NCBI GenBank assembly: GCA_013368315.1
Contig: JAACJM010000354.1
Span: 1 to 64,000 of the forward strand
Length of the DNA stretch: 64,000 bases
Reading direction: 5' to 3'
Source of the DNA: Tetrapyrgos nigripes
Taxonomy: Eukaryota > Basidiomycota > Agaricomycetes > Agaricales > Campanellaceae
Shown here: one piece after another, positions 32,021 to 44,500 of the stretch
How the letters are laid out: each line of letters begins with the position of its first letter
How positions within the stretch are numbered: the stretch's first letter is position 1
Program-made: the position numbers and the translations under genes
The notes under the pieces: generated by a model
Database searches by the model: none
Seen by the model: the letters and a program-made list of their open reading frames with translations, nothing else
Told to the model about the DNA's origin: nothing

Positions 32021-33430
32021 TGCTTGAGGTTTGGGATAGCAACAGGTGCACAAGCTCAGTTTATGGTGGTAGTGAGTCAACATGCTGGGATGATGTCTGG
32101 TTGTTGACATCATTAGTGGTCTTAGGCAACCCCTGCCAGAAATCTGTGACTGGAAAAGTGGACCTTCCCAATTTGGAAGTCATGTTCCCATGGTAGCTAG
32201 AGAGCTCAATGAGGCCTCATCTGCATTGACAGATAGGTCTACTGTGCATCCCTCATCTATACCTAAGCTCGGAGACATGGTAGTACTGTTTCTTAAATGA
32301 AATAGTAGAAGGAGGCAACGAAATGAATGAGAAGAAGAGAGGTGTGGTCACTAGGCTGGCCCAATTTCCTTGCCCTTCCTTGAAAATCACCTTTTTAACA
32401 TGGAGTTCCCCTTCATCCCTCCAAATCCTAATGCATCTAAAACTTAAATACAATCCCTTTTGAGTCTAGTTTGTAGAATTTTCGATTTATCTGCCAATAT
32501 CTGCTCCAAAATAGCGAAATATTGGACTTCTCCTCACCAACAAAAAATTCTACAAACTAGAAAGTGTTTATACATGCCTAAGGATCAATTCTCCTCATAC
32601 AAACCAAAGGGCAGGGGGAATGTAGGATAAAGCCAAGCTCAGTACCATTTTTTGGCAGAGCATCGGAGTTTGAATTTGGCAGGAGTAGGAGGAGGAGGAG
32701 TCTATTACCTAGGCTAGGACCAAGAACTGATATGCTGGGGGTCCAGAAAGCATCCTGATGTAGGCTAGTTACATCATTGTCTCTGGGAAGGTCAAGCCCT
32801 GTGCTAGGCAAGCTTACGGCTCCCAGGTCTGTAGCAGATTAGCCCTGGAACTTGCCAACACAATGGATACAGGTACTAACATACTGAGTAGCCCTATTGA
32901 GACTGTACACTACTGTAACTACATTGAGGAGACACATCAATAAGATTGAGGAACATAGATAAGGGTACCATTGTATATTGTGAGCACTTTAAAGACATAT
33001 TTTGCAGTCATGGGGAACACTGGTTTCCATGAGACAATGCAGCCCAGTAGCACTGCAGGGTCAGCATGGATGCTATAGAAGGAGTATGGGCATGCATTGT
33101 AGAACCAAGTCAGGAATTCATGTCTGAGTTCTGCAATTTTTGTTGTGGGTACATTCCAACAAAGCATGTTCAGGAGTTTCTGTTACAATGGAAGTCGTAC
33201 TTCAAGGTTTTGCCTTTCGTTCGTTTGTTCATTGAGCCTTTCCATCAAAGAAAGGTTTGAGCAAGACTTCAGAAGATGAGTATCACTTGAAGTAAGACTT
33301 GTAGAAAGATGTATAAGGTCAAGCTGGGGAATCTAGCTTGAAGAATACTCTACCTATATACAAGGATATCTTGTAACTACGAGTCAGAGTACAATGTGTA
33401 CTAGGCATGTAAATCATCTGTAGTAGCTAT
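32021..33430. other. non-coding, one short repeat
   Basis: Contains the inverted copy of the CTC-tailed element at 32688-32790. A minus-strand open frame at 33167-32937 has no family signature. Otherwise nothing is seen. Confidence 0.35.
32688..32790 (-). repeat. CTC-tailed short element, second copy
   Basis: Reverse complement shares GGACCCCC, GCATATCAGTTCTTGGTCC and the terminal CTCCTCCTCC with 8584-8712. Confidence 0.5.
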
Positions 33431-34488
33431 GTCAAACAGCATGTAAGTAATAGAAGACATGCATACAATGCATGTAAACAATGTGTGAGTAATAGTAGAC
33501 ATGCATACTATGCATGTGAGAGAGAAAGCAAGGATAGAGCATGACAAACGAAAGGGAAACATGTGTTAGATAAGAAAAATGAAACAGAGTAAAGAAAAGA
33601 AAAAGTGAGTCAGAGAGTCCTATAGAATAGGGGTGAGAAATTGTAACAGTTTCAACCTCAGATCTGCAAAAATGACATAATTGCTCGTGGTATGGAACCT
33701 TTGTTCTATGGTTATCAATCCATTGAAGACACTCAACAGCCAGAGGAGTGTCACCACATAGAACTTGAGTAAGTGCCTTTCGACATTGAGGATGTGGGGT
33801 ATCCTTCAGATACTGACACATAAACATAGTTCTATATGAGACTTTTTGGCTGTCTGAGTGTGGCTCTGTTTGCAGCTGCAGTAGGTAAGTCTTACAATGT
33901 GTCTTTTCTACCTCTGTCTCAACCCATTGTGTTATACCCTTTGCCACCTTAGTGTGGAATTCATTCATTTGTTCAGGAATGAGTAATACATCCACTGGAG
34001 GTATCGGAAGTAACAATGCAGGAAGAGCTTTCCAAAAAAACTCATTGAAGGTCTGCAAATCATGAATGTTTTCCTGATTGTGCCAAGGAAATAGATTCAT
34101 GCATTGTGGCAGAAGTAAATGAGTCAGTCAGACATTGTAGAGTGTAGGAAAGATACTGTAGGGCCAGTTCAGCCTGCCAATAGGCAATAGGGGTAATACC
34201 TGTTTCTGTGAATACAGCCACATTTGTTAATGTTTTGGATAGGCCTAGCAGCCTCTTGAAAAAGCTTAGTCTTTTCCAGCATGTTGATTAGATCTGAACT
34301 GGTGTCTAGAGCCACTTTGCATCCATAGATGAGATGAGGATCAATACATCCAATATAAAGGATGTGTCCTTTGTTTGGGGAAGACTGCCAATCATTGATT
34401 TGATATGCAGCACTGGATGTGCTGTTTTCTGAGCTTTGGAGGCTTTGTTTGAGTAGTGTGGAGCAAGGATTGAGTGGAAAGCATCTAC

Positions 34489-34946
34489 TGTCATGAACTG
34501 CTACAGTTCTTTGTCCTCCTTCATCTTCTACTACGTTATTGAACCCATTCCCTGATCATTCATCTATTGCATTTCCTCGATAAACCTTTTAAACCTTATA
34601 TTACTGACTTTGAACCTTATAGAACCTGTCAAACTTTATAATAACTATTAATCAATCTTCCATTCTATTGATCCTATCTTTCCCCTACATTTCTCCACTT
34701 TCTCCTATGTTTCTCCTATTTCTCCTATCTTTTTCCTATCACCTATTCATTACTCTTCTATATAAACCACTAGACATTCTAGCTAGTCCTTTAGTTCGTT
34801 CACTTCATCTCCACTCCGTACTACTACTACACAGTGTAGAGCCCAGTCAGCTTACTCTTGTCTCTCTATATCTCTCTTTACTCTCAATCGATCTTGTTTT
34901 GTGTGACTTGGGTGGTTTGCTATCGAGTGTATCAACAACCTTGACA
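34489..34946 (-). mobile_element. solo LTR related to the gypsy family
   Basis: 458 bp, flanked by TCTAC on both sides (34484-34488, 34947-34951). Reverse complement begins TGTCAAGGTTGTTGATAC and shares CCACCCAAGTCACACAA with the gypsy LTR at 14778, so it belongs to a relative. Inserted in the LINE. Confidence 0.85.
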
Positions 34947-35397
34947 TCTACATGATAGCTTCCGCCCTGTAAGGTTATTCCAACATAAGTGTATTCAAAT
35001 ACCATTGCAATGACATCATTGGCAAATGTGAAGATGGGCAAATATGTGGGAGGAGGACTGTGATAAGCCACCACAGATTTTAGGGCATTGATGACCATGA
35101 AGTTTATACGACACCATTCATAGAATACATTCATCTTCTGTTGCAGTCCTTGGGGGGAAAGAGCTATAAGAAGCAGATCATCTGCCTGCTCAAGATGGGA
35201 GATGTGTTGACCATGAAGCTCCACATCGTCACTTGTAGCAGGGATCCTAAAATCTGAGAAATAAAGAATCCAGAGAAGCGGGGAAAGGGTATCTCCTGCC
35301 AAAATGCCCAGTCTCAAGTTGAACTCAGACAATTCATTGCCATGCCGAACTTTATATGTCATCCTAGTGTATAGCATGCAGAGCCAGTCAAAGATTT

Positions 35398-35800
35398 TTT
35401 CATAGGCCATGCACAGATCAGTCACCCCCTATCTATTATTTTTCTGGACATTCTCCTCTTCAAACACATGTTCAACACATGTGCTTCCTCATGTAATATT
35501 GACTCATTATCTTTTCTGACTCATTTCTCTATTGTGACTCATTACAACTCATATGTAGGATATATAAACTGTAGATACTTGTACTTGTACCTTAGTCCTG
35601 ATATTTTTCAACCCCTTGTCTGCAAGTACTTACCTACCAATGGTATTGCTCTGATTGTTTGTTATCTTTTGTGCTGATTATACTTTCATTTCCCGGAGTA
35701 TCATTTGATATTCACACTTGCAGGACTGCATTTAGAAGACTACATTGAGCTCATACATTGTTCCTGCCAATGTCTGGTGCTTGCGACACAGTCTCTGACA
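35398..35800 (+). mobile_element. solo LTR in the LINE reverse transcriptase
   Basis: About 403 bp between two GATTT(T) words (35393-35398, 35801-35806), ending TCTCTGACA, with TATA-like GGATATATAAAC near 35562. The left end reads TTTCATAGG, not TG, so the first bases may have mutated. Deleting it reconnects the LINE frame. Confidence 0.6.
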
Positions 35801-37400
35801 GATTTTGCCCCCTGCTCCCATTATACAAAGTTTGACCCATAGTGTAGCATGATGCACTGATGGAAAAGCATTGAATATATCAACACTGGCAACCCAGAGG
35901 GTCTTACCCATGCTTTGAGCCTTTTCAATGCAATCTCGCAGAATGAACATATTGTTATTTGTTCAATAGCCTTTTCTGAAGCTATTCTGTGATGGAGGGA
36001 TTAAACCTCTGTACTGTGCCCATTCATACAGGTGAATGAGGAAGAGAAGTGTCAGAAACTTCAGAAGACAGCTCTCAAGTGCAATAGCATGGTAGCCCTC
36101 TGGATCATCTTTTGGTTTGTTTCGTTTCAGCACACCAGCAACGAGTGCCAGCAGCCAAATTGTGGGACTATCAGTGTGATCAAGAGAAGAGTTGATGAGA
36201 TTGCATAGTACTATATTGTCCATCTCACAGACTTCAGCATAGTGTATGTCATTGGCACCAGATGCATATTTGCCAGGATGTAGGTTATGCAATTCTTCCT
36301 TTGCATTAGACAGTTAATCTGAGTCGAAATGGTGATCAAAACATTGTTCAGGTGGTAAGGAGACTGCTATTGCTTTGTGCAATCTATGGCATGCATGATC
36401 GAAGGAATTGGGGAGAATGAGTGGCAGATTAGATCTAGGTACAAACACTGTAAATAGCTGGGCAGCTGTCACACAAGGTTCAATGTTGACAGCCCTGTTG
36501 GAGTGTTTACGAAACAAATTCCAAAATTTGGCTGAGAATTTCAGAGCAGCTCGAAACTCCACAAGGTTTTAGTCTTGATGTCTCAACACCCTGCTTCTGC
36601 CTTCCACATTGCAAATGCATGAGTACAATTAGCTGACAGTGCAGGACCAGGTGTTCGACATGATATATTCCATTTTGAGGAAGATCTGAAGTAGACACCA
36701 GAACCTGCTTGTTGATCAGGCAGGAATACACCATAGATCTAAGCTTTTGTTGGTGACAGAATTGAGGGATATGGGAAGGGAGGAAGATAGCCATATATTT
36801 TGATCAGAGGGTCAGATATTGGTTGATGTGTGGAGTTGATGGCCTCAATGAGGAGTAGGTCCAGCTCAGTATCATTTGGTAACAGATCTGGCAGTAGTTT
36901 ATGCTTTCTGGGATTGGCTGTCACTAGCGTTTGTGAAGCTGTAAGTTGAGCATCATGATCATCAATAGTCAGTGTAACTGAGATTGGTGAATGATCTGAC
37001 CACTCATCATTGTGAGGAAGAACATCAAAGCTGTCCACATTGTTGCAAATGGTGGCATTACCAATAGTGTAGTCAATGACATTACTACCTCAAGGTTGGA
37101 AAGAAGTGCAATTCAATGAGAGGAGACCAAAGTTGGACACACCATTTATGATACACATATGTAGATCATTGAGTTCATGAACTAATCAGAGACCTCTGGA
37201 GCAGTGTGGGGCAGTATCCTTTGAAGAGTGAGGTAATCTTGCATGAGCAGCTTGTAATGAGGCAGTCCATGCATTTAGGTCGCCCATTAGTAAAATCCTC
37301 CAATCTGTGAAATAAGCAGCTGCAAGAATTTGTAGGAGTTGGTCCATAGGATCAAATACTGATCATACCTTTTACTTCCCTTTTTTGGTCATGAATGAAT

Positions 37401-38436
37401 AAAAAGTTTAGCATGGAAAAGCTTAAGCACGTAATTTGAGCTTTTGCAACCCAGTTTTTTAGCAGTAAATATGATGGATTTGATCTCACCCAAAATCATG
37501 TGAACTATCTGTCATTTAAGAATGCACAAAAATGGCTGGCAAATATGCTCCGCACCCCGCTGTGTTTAAGAGGCCTTGTAATCTGTGTAGGGGACCAGGC
37601 TAAGAGTCACAAGAACTTTAAATGGACTCATATAGTGAGCCATTTTAGGCCATGTATGAAGACATAGGATCTGTGTTGATAAGGCTAGCAAATGACTATG
37701 AGTGTACAAGTTACCAAAAGGAGTAGTATGTACAAATAGAACAGGAGATGCTAGAAGAGCATACAAGTAAGGAGTTACAAGGCCAAAGAATGAGGCTGAG
37801 TTCTTTACACTCACTTTCTGCTTGTGGCTATACAAATTGTTCCCAATTCCCCCCCCCCCCCCCTGTCCCATTCTGAAGTCCTGCCCTTGATTTCTTGATT
37901 GAATTGTCTGTTTTGTTTCATCTCTGTTTTATTTCTATTGAGAATTTCTGCCCCTGACCAGTCCTTGGCAATGATCACTTTGATTGCAACACTGCACCTT
38001 TCCAGTGTTTGCTCAAATGGGGAGAGATCATTATTTGAAAGCTATGGGCCCTGGTAAGTTCTTTTGTCATTTATCATTGATCTAAAAGACTAATCAACAA
38101 TTGTTAGTCCCAGTTTACAACGGTCAGCTTGTGGTCAGCCAAGGAAAGGCAACTGTGCAACAGGTTTTCAATTTACTCATGAGGATTGGAAAGGAATATT
38201 GTCACTTCCATTGTATACAGAAGATATTCCAGCTGGCTCTATCTGTTTGGTTGACTATACAGCTGGGTACTATGCTGGGAGTGGAGATGCCATGCTTGTG
38301 TGGAATCTGAAATCTGTAATACTCTCATCTGACCCAGTGAAGAAAGAAAAGACAATGAAATTTTGATGGTGGATACAAATGAAGTTCAATAAATGTAATG
38401 TATGTTTTGGCATTTTTGAGACCTCCAGCCTCGTAC
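37401..38436. other. non-coding with a poly-C run and a WD-like fragment
   Basis: A run of 14 C lies near 37849-37862. At about 38225-38320 (+) one frame reads GYYAGSGDAMLVWNLKS, resembling a WD40 blade, after a possible intron (GTAAGTTC...TTGTTAG). This could be a captured gene fragment; support is weak. Confidence 0.3.
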
Positions 38437-38895
38437 TATCATAAATCTTATACTCACCTAGTTCTCTGGTCTCTTGAAAGGAAGAAGAGATGAGGGGAAG
38501 TAGAGATAGGACTTAGGTTGATGAAGAAGAGATGCTTGTAGACACAAAAAGATGGCTCAGACACTACAGCTTATATACAAGTACACTAAGACCCCTGGTA
38601 CTTAGCTGACTGATGTGCTGACTGAGGTGCTGACTGATACAACTAATACAGTTTACATGGATAAAAGGATAAACTACATAATATGATGACACAGTAATAC
38701 ATTAGATGGGTAAAAGGATGATCAATAGATCATTTAAGGAAGGAGTCTAGACAATGGGTCTGGAAACTATGATCTAGATCAATATATATGGAGCTAGCCA
38801 TGTGATAAGCTCTAAAGCAGTCATATGATAACCACATGTCACAGAGAATAGATCACAATATGTGAGTAGGGGTAAAGACTGTAAAAACTGTGACA
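38437..38895 (-). mobile_element. probable solo LTR
   Basis: 459 bp; reverse complement starts TGTCACAGTTTTTACAG and ends TTTATGATA (probably once TGACA). Flanks are CGTAC (38432-38436) and TGTAC (38896-38900), a 5-bp duplication with one transition. Contains a plausible TATATAAGC box on its own strand. Confidence 0.5.
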
Positions 38896-39147
38896 TGTAC
38901 TCGCCACACCTCAGCGCTGGCCCACACCCCTTTCATAATGGTGAATATAGCTAGGAGTCTAGGAGGTTTATGGAGCTGCCCATGACAATCTGCACTTCTC
39001 GCAGTATCATATTTCACAGGTGGTGTCAACCACTGACATGACAGCTATTCATCTTATATCCAAGTCATTTGGCTCATTTCCTATGTCTGGACATCAATCA
39101 AGATTAATCAAGGGGCATACGTCCACTCATAAGTGCCTTCTAATTAT

Positions 39148-39480
39148 TGCTGTTTGGTGAAGTGGTTATGTTATCATTTTTCCCACTGTGAGCCCCCAAG
39201 TTCAAACCCTGGTTGTATTCTTTTCATTTTGCTCCTCTGTCTGGCTTCATCTTTCTCTGCTAGCCTTAGCCAATCTGTTGGAATCAAAACATTGTTTACA
39301 CTACCTCTATACGTGTGTTTTACTGACTTATTTTTTACTAAAATTCTATTTTTCTTCTGCGCTTCGCGCAGGACATCAAAAAGTAAGATTCCAGCAATCC
39401 CAATGAATTTTTCCATAATGTCACTAGATGAGGCTGGAGAGGAAGTATGCTTGAGGCTGCAGAATTAAAGTAAATGCCAG
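39148..39480 (+). repeat. tRNA-derived SINE candidate
   Basis: The head has an A box (TGGTGAAGTGG at 39155) and a B box (GTTCAAACC at 39200) 35 bases apart, and a T-arm-like CCAAG/CCTGG pair. The body includes CTGCGCTTCGCGCAGGACAT near 39357; a variant, CTGCACTTTGCACAGGACAT, follows near 39538. It is not a clean tRNA gene. End undefined. Confidence 0.5.
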
Positions 39481-39753
39481 TATTTACTACCAGGAAAGAG
39501 ATTTTCTGAAGAAATATTTGTACAGATTTTTTTTTCTTCTGCACTTTGCACAGGACATTGAGAGTCTATGTATCCCACCATAACATTGCTGAAATATGTT
39601 CAAGCCTTCTTGACTTTCTGTGTATCTATTCACTTCAGTACTTATCAGGCATTATATTTTTTTTCAAGAATTATCTGTCATTTTTATACTCTACAGAGAG
39701 ATAAAAGATATTAAGAGTGTCACTACTTTGTATGTACTTGCAGTGATTATGAG

Positions 39754-40121
39754 TGTTAAGCAGGCATGGTACGGCTTGTACACTACTAAACGCAGTGGCA
39801 ACTACGCTACTTACCTGGGGATAAGTGATAGCTTGTTAGGCTTGTTAGAGGCTTGTAGAGCGATGTGGGTTAAGTATGAAAACTTGTTATTTGGAGGACT
39901 ATCTACGAGTCCTTATATACCTTTGAGGAGGTACAAATACATGTAAACTAATACTAGAGTAACAATAAGATTCTATTGTACTTGATAGAACAATGCTGGT
40001 TTCGTACACTATTGTCGTACTACACTTATTGTCTATATAATCTTATTGTTCTGTTTATAACTACTACTATTGTTCTACATAGATGTCGTTGATGGCTGCA
40101 ACTGAATGCGCCAATTCAACA
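39754..40121 (-). repeat. copia 2 3' LTR
   Basis: 368 bp; contains a stretch AATCTTATTGTTCTGTTTAT and neighbours absent from copia 1 LTRs. Confidence 0.92.
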
Positions 40122-40237
40122 CTCCCCCTTGCTAAGCAGCACGGTAGTGCGCGTAAGCATAGGTAGGCGCTGTAAGCAGCCATGGAAAGAAGGGATCCAG
40201 TGCCTCGACGTTTTCGATGCGATTTATAGGACTTTCT

Positions 40238-41557
40238 TCAATTATAAAACTGAAGTCCCAATTGTTTCCTGAACTTTTCAAATTTTACTCGATCTAGAGC
40301 TTTAGTGAGTAGATCTGCAGGGTTATTGCTTCCTTCAATGAAGAATAACTTGACTGTCTCGTCGATGACTTTTTCTCGAACAAAATGATATTGAATATCA
40401 ATGTGCTTGGTTCGCTTATCCGTGACAGGGTTTGATGCAATAAAAATTGATCCTTGATTGTCACCGTAAATTGGAATAGCGTGGAGAGGATATTCAATTT
40501 CACTGAGAAGAGTCTTGAACCAGCAGACTTGTCGACTGCAGTCACTAAGTGCCATGTATTCAGCTTCAGTCGAAGATAGGGCAACTGTCTTTTGTTGTCT
40601 AGACGTCCAGCTAAATGGTGCTTGGGCTAATTGTAGAAAGAAGCCAGTTTGAGATTTGCGAGTTCCAGGATCTGATCCCCAATCGGAGTCTGTATAGGCT
40701 GATAAGCCTTCTCCCCCTCGACCGTTGTACACAAGAGCATATTTTCTAGTGCCAATGAGGTAACGGCAAATGTCTTTCGCCTTATTGTAGTGTTCTTGTG
40801 AGGGGTTTGCAGCAAATTGCGCAAGTTTTGTGACAGCAAAAGAGATATCAGGACGTGTTCCTAACATTAAGTAGAGTAAGGATCCGATTATCTCTTGATA
40901 ACTTTGACGAAGAGTATAATTGACAGGAGTGTCTTCTGGAAGAGGAAGAGGGTGATAATTGCCAGGTAATGGGGTAGCAGAAGCTTTCGCGTTTTGCATT
41001 CCATAAGTCTCTAGGATTTTATCCAGATAAGCGCACTGGTCTAAAGAGACCTTGCTGCCTTTCCTGGTAATTCTCATCCTAAGGAACTCTTTGGCATCGC
41101 CTAGATCCCTACATTCCCATCTCTTCATAAAGTTTCCTTTGAGTCGTAAGACTAAGGTTTTGTTAGCTCCACAGAATAGAGCGTCATCCACATAGACTAC
41201 AGCAATAACGATAGAATTTTCAATAAGATTATTGTTGCCGTCATAGCGTTTGTGAATGAAGATTCCGGCGTCGGAAATGATTCGTTTAAAACCAAGTTCC
41301 GCCATGGACTTATCAAGACTTTTCCACCACGCAAGTCCTGCTTGTTTGAGTCCGTAAAGAGCACGAAGAAGCCGGACGACTTTATGCTCTTGTCCTTTTA
41401 CTTTAAAGGCTTCCGGTTGTTCCATATAGATTTCTTCATCGAGTAAGCCATATAAATAGGCTGATCGGACATTGACACCGGACACGTGCCAACCCTTAAG
41501 TGCAGCTAAAGCGAAGATTAAGCGCACAGTCTCGAATCGAACAACAGGTGAATACAC
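40238..41557 (-). pseudogene. copia 2 reverse transcriptase and RNase H remnant
   Basis: Open for 439 codons but without its start, since the deletion joins it out of frame to the upstream ORF. RT motifs AVVYVDDALF, RRALYGLKQA-like ALYGLKQAGLAWWKS and RNase H motifs YTDSDWGSD and SSTEAEYMAL are present. In motif A copia 1 has GVDVRSAYL, while this copy has GVNVRSAYL: the catalytic Asp is Asn. Both the deletion and this change make it inactive. Confidence 0.9.
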
Positions 41558-41561
41558 TTGA

Positions 41562-44500
41562 TCAAAGTCTATGCCTTCGACCTGTGAGACATGCTAACTT
41601 CATCATTGCTAGTGCTTTATCCATTAGGGTGCGTATAAAGCGCTCCGCTCGACCATTCTGTTGATGAATGTATGGTGCACTGTTAAGGATTTTAACACCC
41701 TTTTCGAGTAACATTTCTCGGTAGGTGCCTTTGATGAATTCACCACCCATATCAGACATCCACTGTTCGACTTTCGTCTTATATTGAGTTTCTACCATCG
41801 CAAGGAACTGGCGAGTGGCAGTTAGTGGTTGTTTTTTATCTTTAAGAAATCGTATCCAAGCATCTGAAGTGTAATCATCAAAGAAGACGATTATATACTT
41901 GTACTTGTGGTAAGATATTGTGGGGTATTCATGTAAATCCGTATGGATAATTTGGAAAGGACGAGTAGCACGTTGTTCATTAGGAGGGTAAGCCTGTCTG
42001 GGAGTTTTGCCTTCAAGACAGCCTTTGCACAAAGGAAGCTCCTTCGGAATGATGAAATCAGGAGTGCCAAGGGTGTGTTGTCGGACATGTTTTAAAACAT
42101 CACGAGAAGGATGCCCTATACGACGATGTAAGATCTCGTAGTTGATGAGATAAATCAAAAGATTGGCTTTAGAAGCGACAATTTTCGATTTGTGTGGAAG
42201 ATAGTATAGCGTTTCTTCCGGTATACGCTTTGAGAAAGTCAAGAATGTTGTATTTCTTGAAATGGTGATATGATCGGAGTTACCGCGCATAAACATGTTG
42301 TCATTTAAGAATTGACCGACAGATAAGAGTTGTTGATTTAGATCGGGAATGTAATAGACCGGATATAATTTCATAACTCTTTTACGTTGAGAGATCAGGA
42401 CTGTTCCGGATGCACGAATGTTCGTGAATCCATTGGCAGTTTTTACTGGAATTGGTTTTATATAACTCAATTCAACAAAGTCATTGATGTCGAACGTAAA
42501 ATGCGCTGATGCTCCAGAATCAAGTAACCATCCATCACTAAAGTGGATTTTGACAGTATCAGATCTCTTTTTCTTACACTTCTGGCATAGTGAGAACAGA
42601 GTGCCACAGGCACATAAATATTTATTGTTGCCGCCAGGGCTAGTGTACAGATCATTATAAATAAAAGGGGTTGTTAAACCCAGAGGAGCGGTATGTAATA
42701 AATATATACATGAAGAACCTGCTTCCAAATTACGAGCTGCTGGAAAAAGCGCATCAGTACTTTTATTCATAAGATCTGAATTGAGATCTGACCTGAGATA
42801 ACCATTGTCCATGCCGGAGACTTCAGGGTCTAAGGACCAGCCATAATTATTTGCGGCATTGACAGTAACCATGGCGGGGGTAGAAGGTCGTGGACTTGGA
42901 ATTCCGTACGATAAGGTGTCCTCTAGGGGTGATGTAGGAAGACTCATCCTGCCGAGCGATGGCGGAGTCGACATGTACTCGAGGTCGCTGGTTTCGGATA
43001 GGCTTGGAGACATGCTCCGGAGTTCTGGCATTGAACTCGGAGTTGGAGCCCTGGAGGGTAATTCCATCCCTCCTAGTCCGATTGTTGCGTCTCGCTGCCA
43101 ATCGATTAGCTTGTCGTACCTTCCATCCTCGTTTTGGAGATGAGGAGTCAGCCATTCCCATCCCGTTGAAGTCGTTCCAGGTGTTGGGCTTGCAACACGG
43201 CTGGACGGTAAGGACTGAGTGGTCATGCCATTGGGATGTGCAGGAAGTGAGCCACTTGGCATCTCGCTGTGGACTGCAGCAATGCGTTGGGCCAGTGAAA
43301 GAGTGCCCGTTGGGGCAACGGTGTTTAGTGCTGCTCTGAGTGGTTCCCCATAGATGTGTAGGGAATCCTCGGGATTCTGGAATCTCTCCCCAAGGTGTAT
43401 TGCGCACTCCATCATCTCGGCAGCAGGATCCTGGGCAAGACAGTCGATGAGTGGAACAGGGGTCCGTATGTCCTGAGAAACCTTTACACCTGACTCCGTC
43501 GTTGTGGAGCCAAACACACTTCCGAGTTCCGAAGTGTTCACCAGAGTGTCCTCGTTCCAACTGGCATCTTCTCCTTGAGCGCATGCCATATCGGCATCTG
43601 AACTGGTCTGAGTTCCAGGATATTCACCGTTCCAACCATTCCAGTTACCATCATCACCCCAACCATCAGAAGATGATTTAAGGTTGTTCCAATAAATGCG
43701 TTCCGTGAGAGTGCGTTTAGGACGAGGAGCAGGAGTAAGTGAAGTGAAGGAGGAAAGATCGGGGTGAGACATGACAACGTCCTCAAGAGTAGCAACAGTC
43801 TCACCAGATGGTCTAGCGCCAATATCGCGTGCAAGATTGATAGCCCTTTTGGTACCTGTGAAGAAGGCGTCAAAAGGCTTTTCCGTTTCCATAAAGAATG
43901 GCTTACGGGTATCAACTGCAGCGGGCGTGTCGACGACGGTGACTGTGTGCATCATGGGGGACATGTCTTCATGGATAAGATGTGCCTGGCCCTGTCTCTT
44001 GGCCTGTTCAAACTTTCCAGCACGACCTCCTCGACGGAAATGAGCTTTTCCTTTGCCCTTTCCCTTGCCCTTTCCCTTGTTATTTCCGTTAGAGCCGCTG
44101 GCTCCGTTAGCGCCGCTGCTGCTGCCATTAGGGCGCTGCTGCTGCTGCTGTTGGAAACTAGGGTTACCGTCCTTTCGCTTGACAGCTGAAAGACGGTTGG
44201 CATGGGCTTTCCCTGAAGGCCCTTTGAAAGCTCCTTGGCGAGATTCCCAGATATTAACGATCTCAATCTGCAGTTCATCGAGACTTTGATTGTCGACCTC
44301 CTCGATAGTGCATTGAGTATACTGATTGATAAGATACTCATATCTGGGAGGAAGTTTGGAGATGATGAACATGACGATGAGGAAGTTGGCGACTTTCGTA
44401 AGGGAAGTGGCTGAGGTGTCGTCAGTAGGGATACCGGCGGCACTGACCCTATCAAAGTGCATGCGAATAAGCTCGATCGCAGCACTAGGATTAGCGTCGT

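Larger units (their letters stand above)
33600..37400 (-). pseudogene. decayed LINE (endonuclease plus reverse transcriptase)
   Basis: Minus-strand order: AP-type endonuclease pieces (LLMGDLNAWT near 37290, GSNVIDYTIG near 37080, DEWSDHSPISV near 37000), a linker, then RT (WVASVDIFNAFPSVHHATLW, IFDWLCMLYTRMTYKVRHGN, GILAGDTLSPLLW, HLEQADDLLLIAL) and a C-terminal region ending LCHFCRSEVETV near 33650. The catalytic box reads QADD. Stops and shifts are scattered. Two solo LTRs interrupt it; removing the one at 35398 restores GAGGKIFDW exactly. No poly-A end was found. Non-LTR retrotransposon, dead. Confidence 0.85.

Noticed and set aside
39620..39946. 108-codon plus-strand ORF
   Set aside because: Runs from flanking DNA into the copia 2 LTR; the same LTR reading occurs at the other LTRs.
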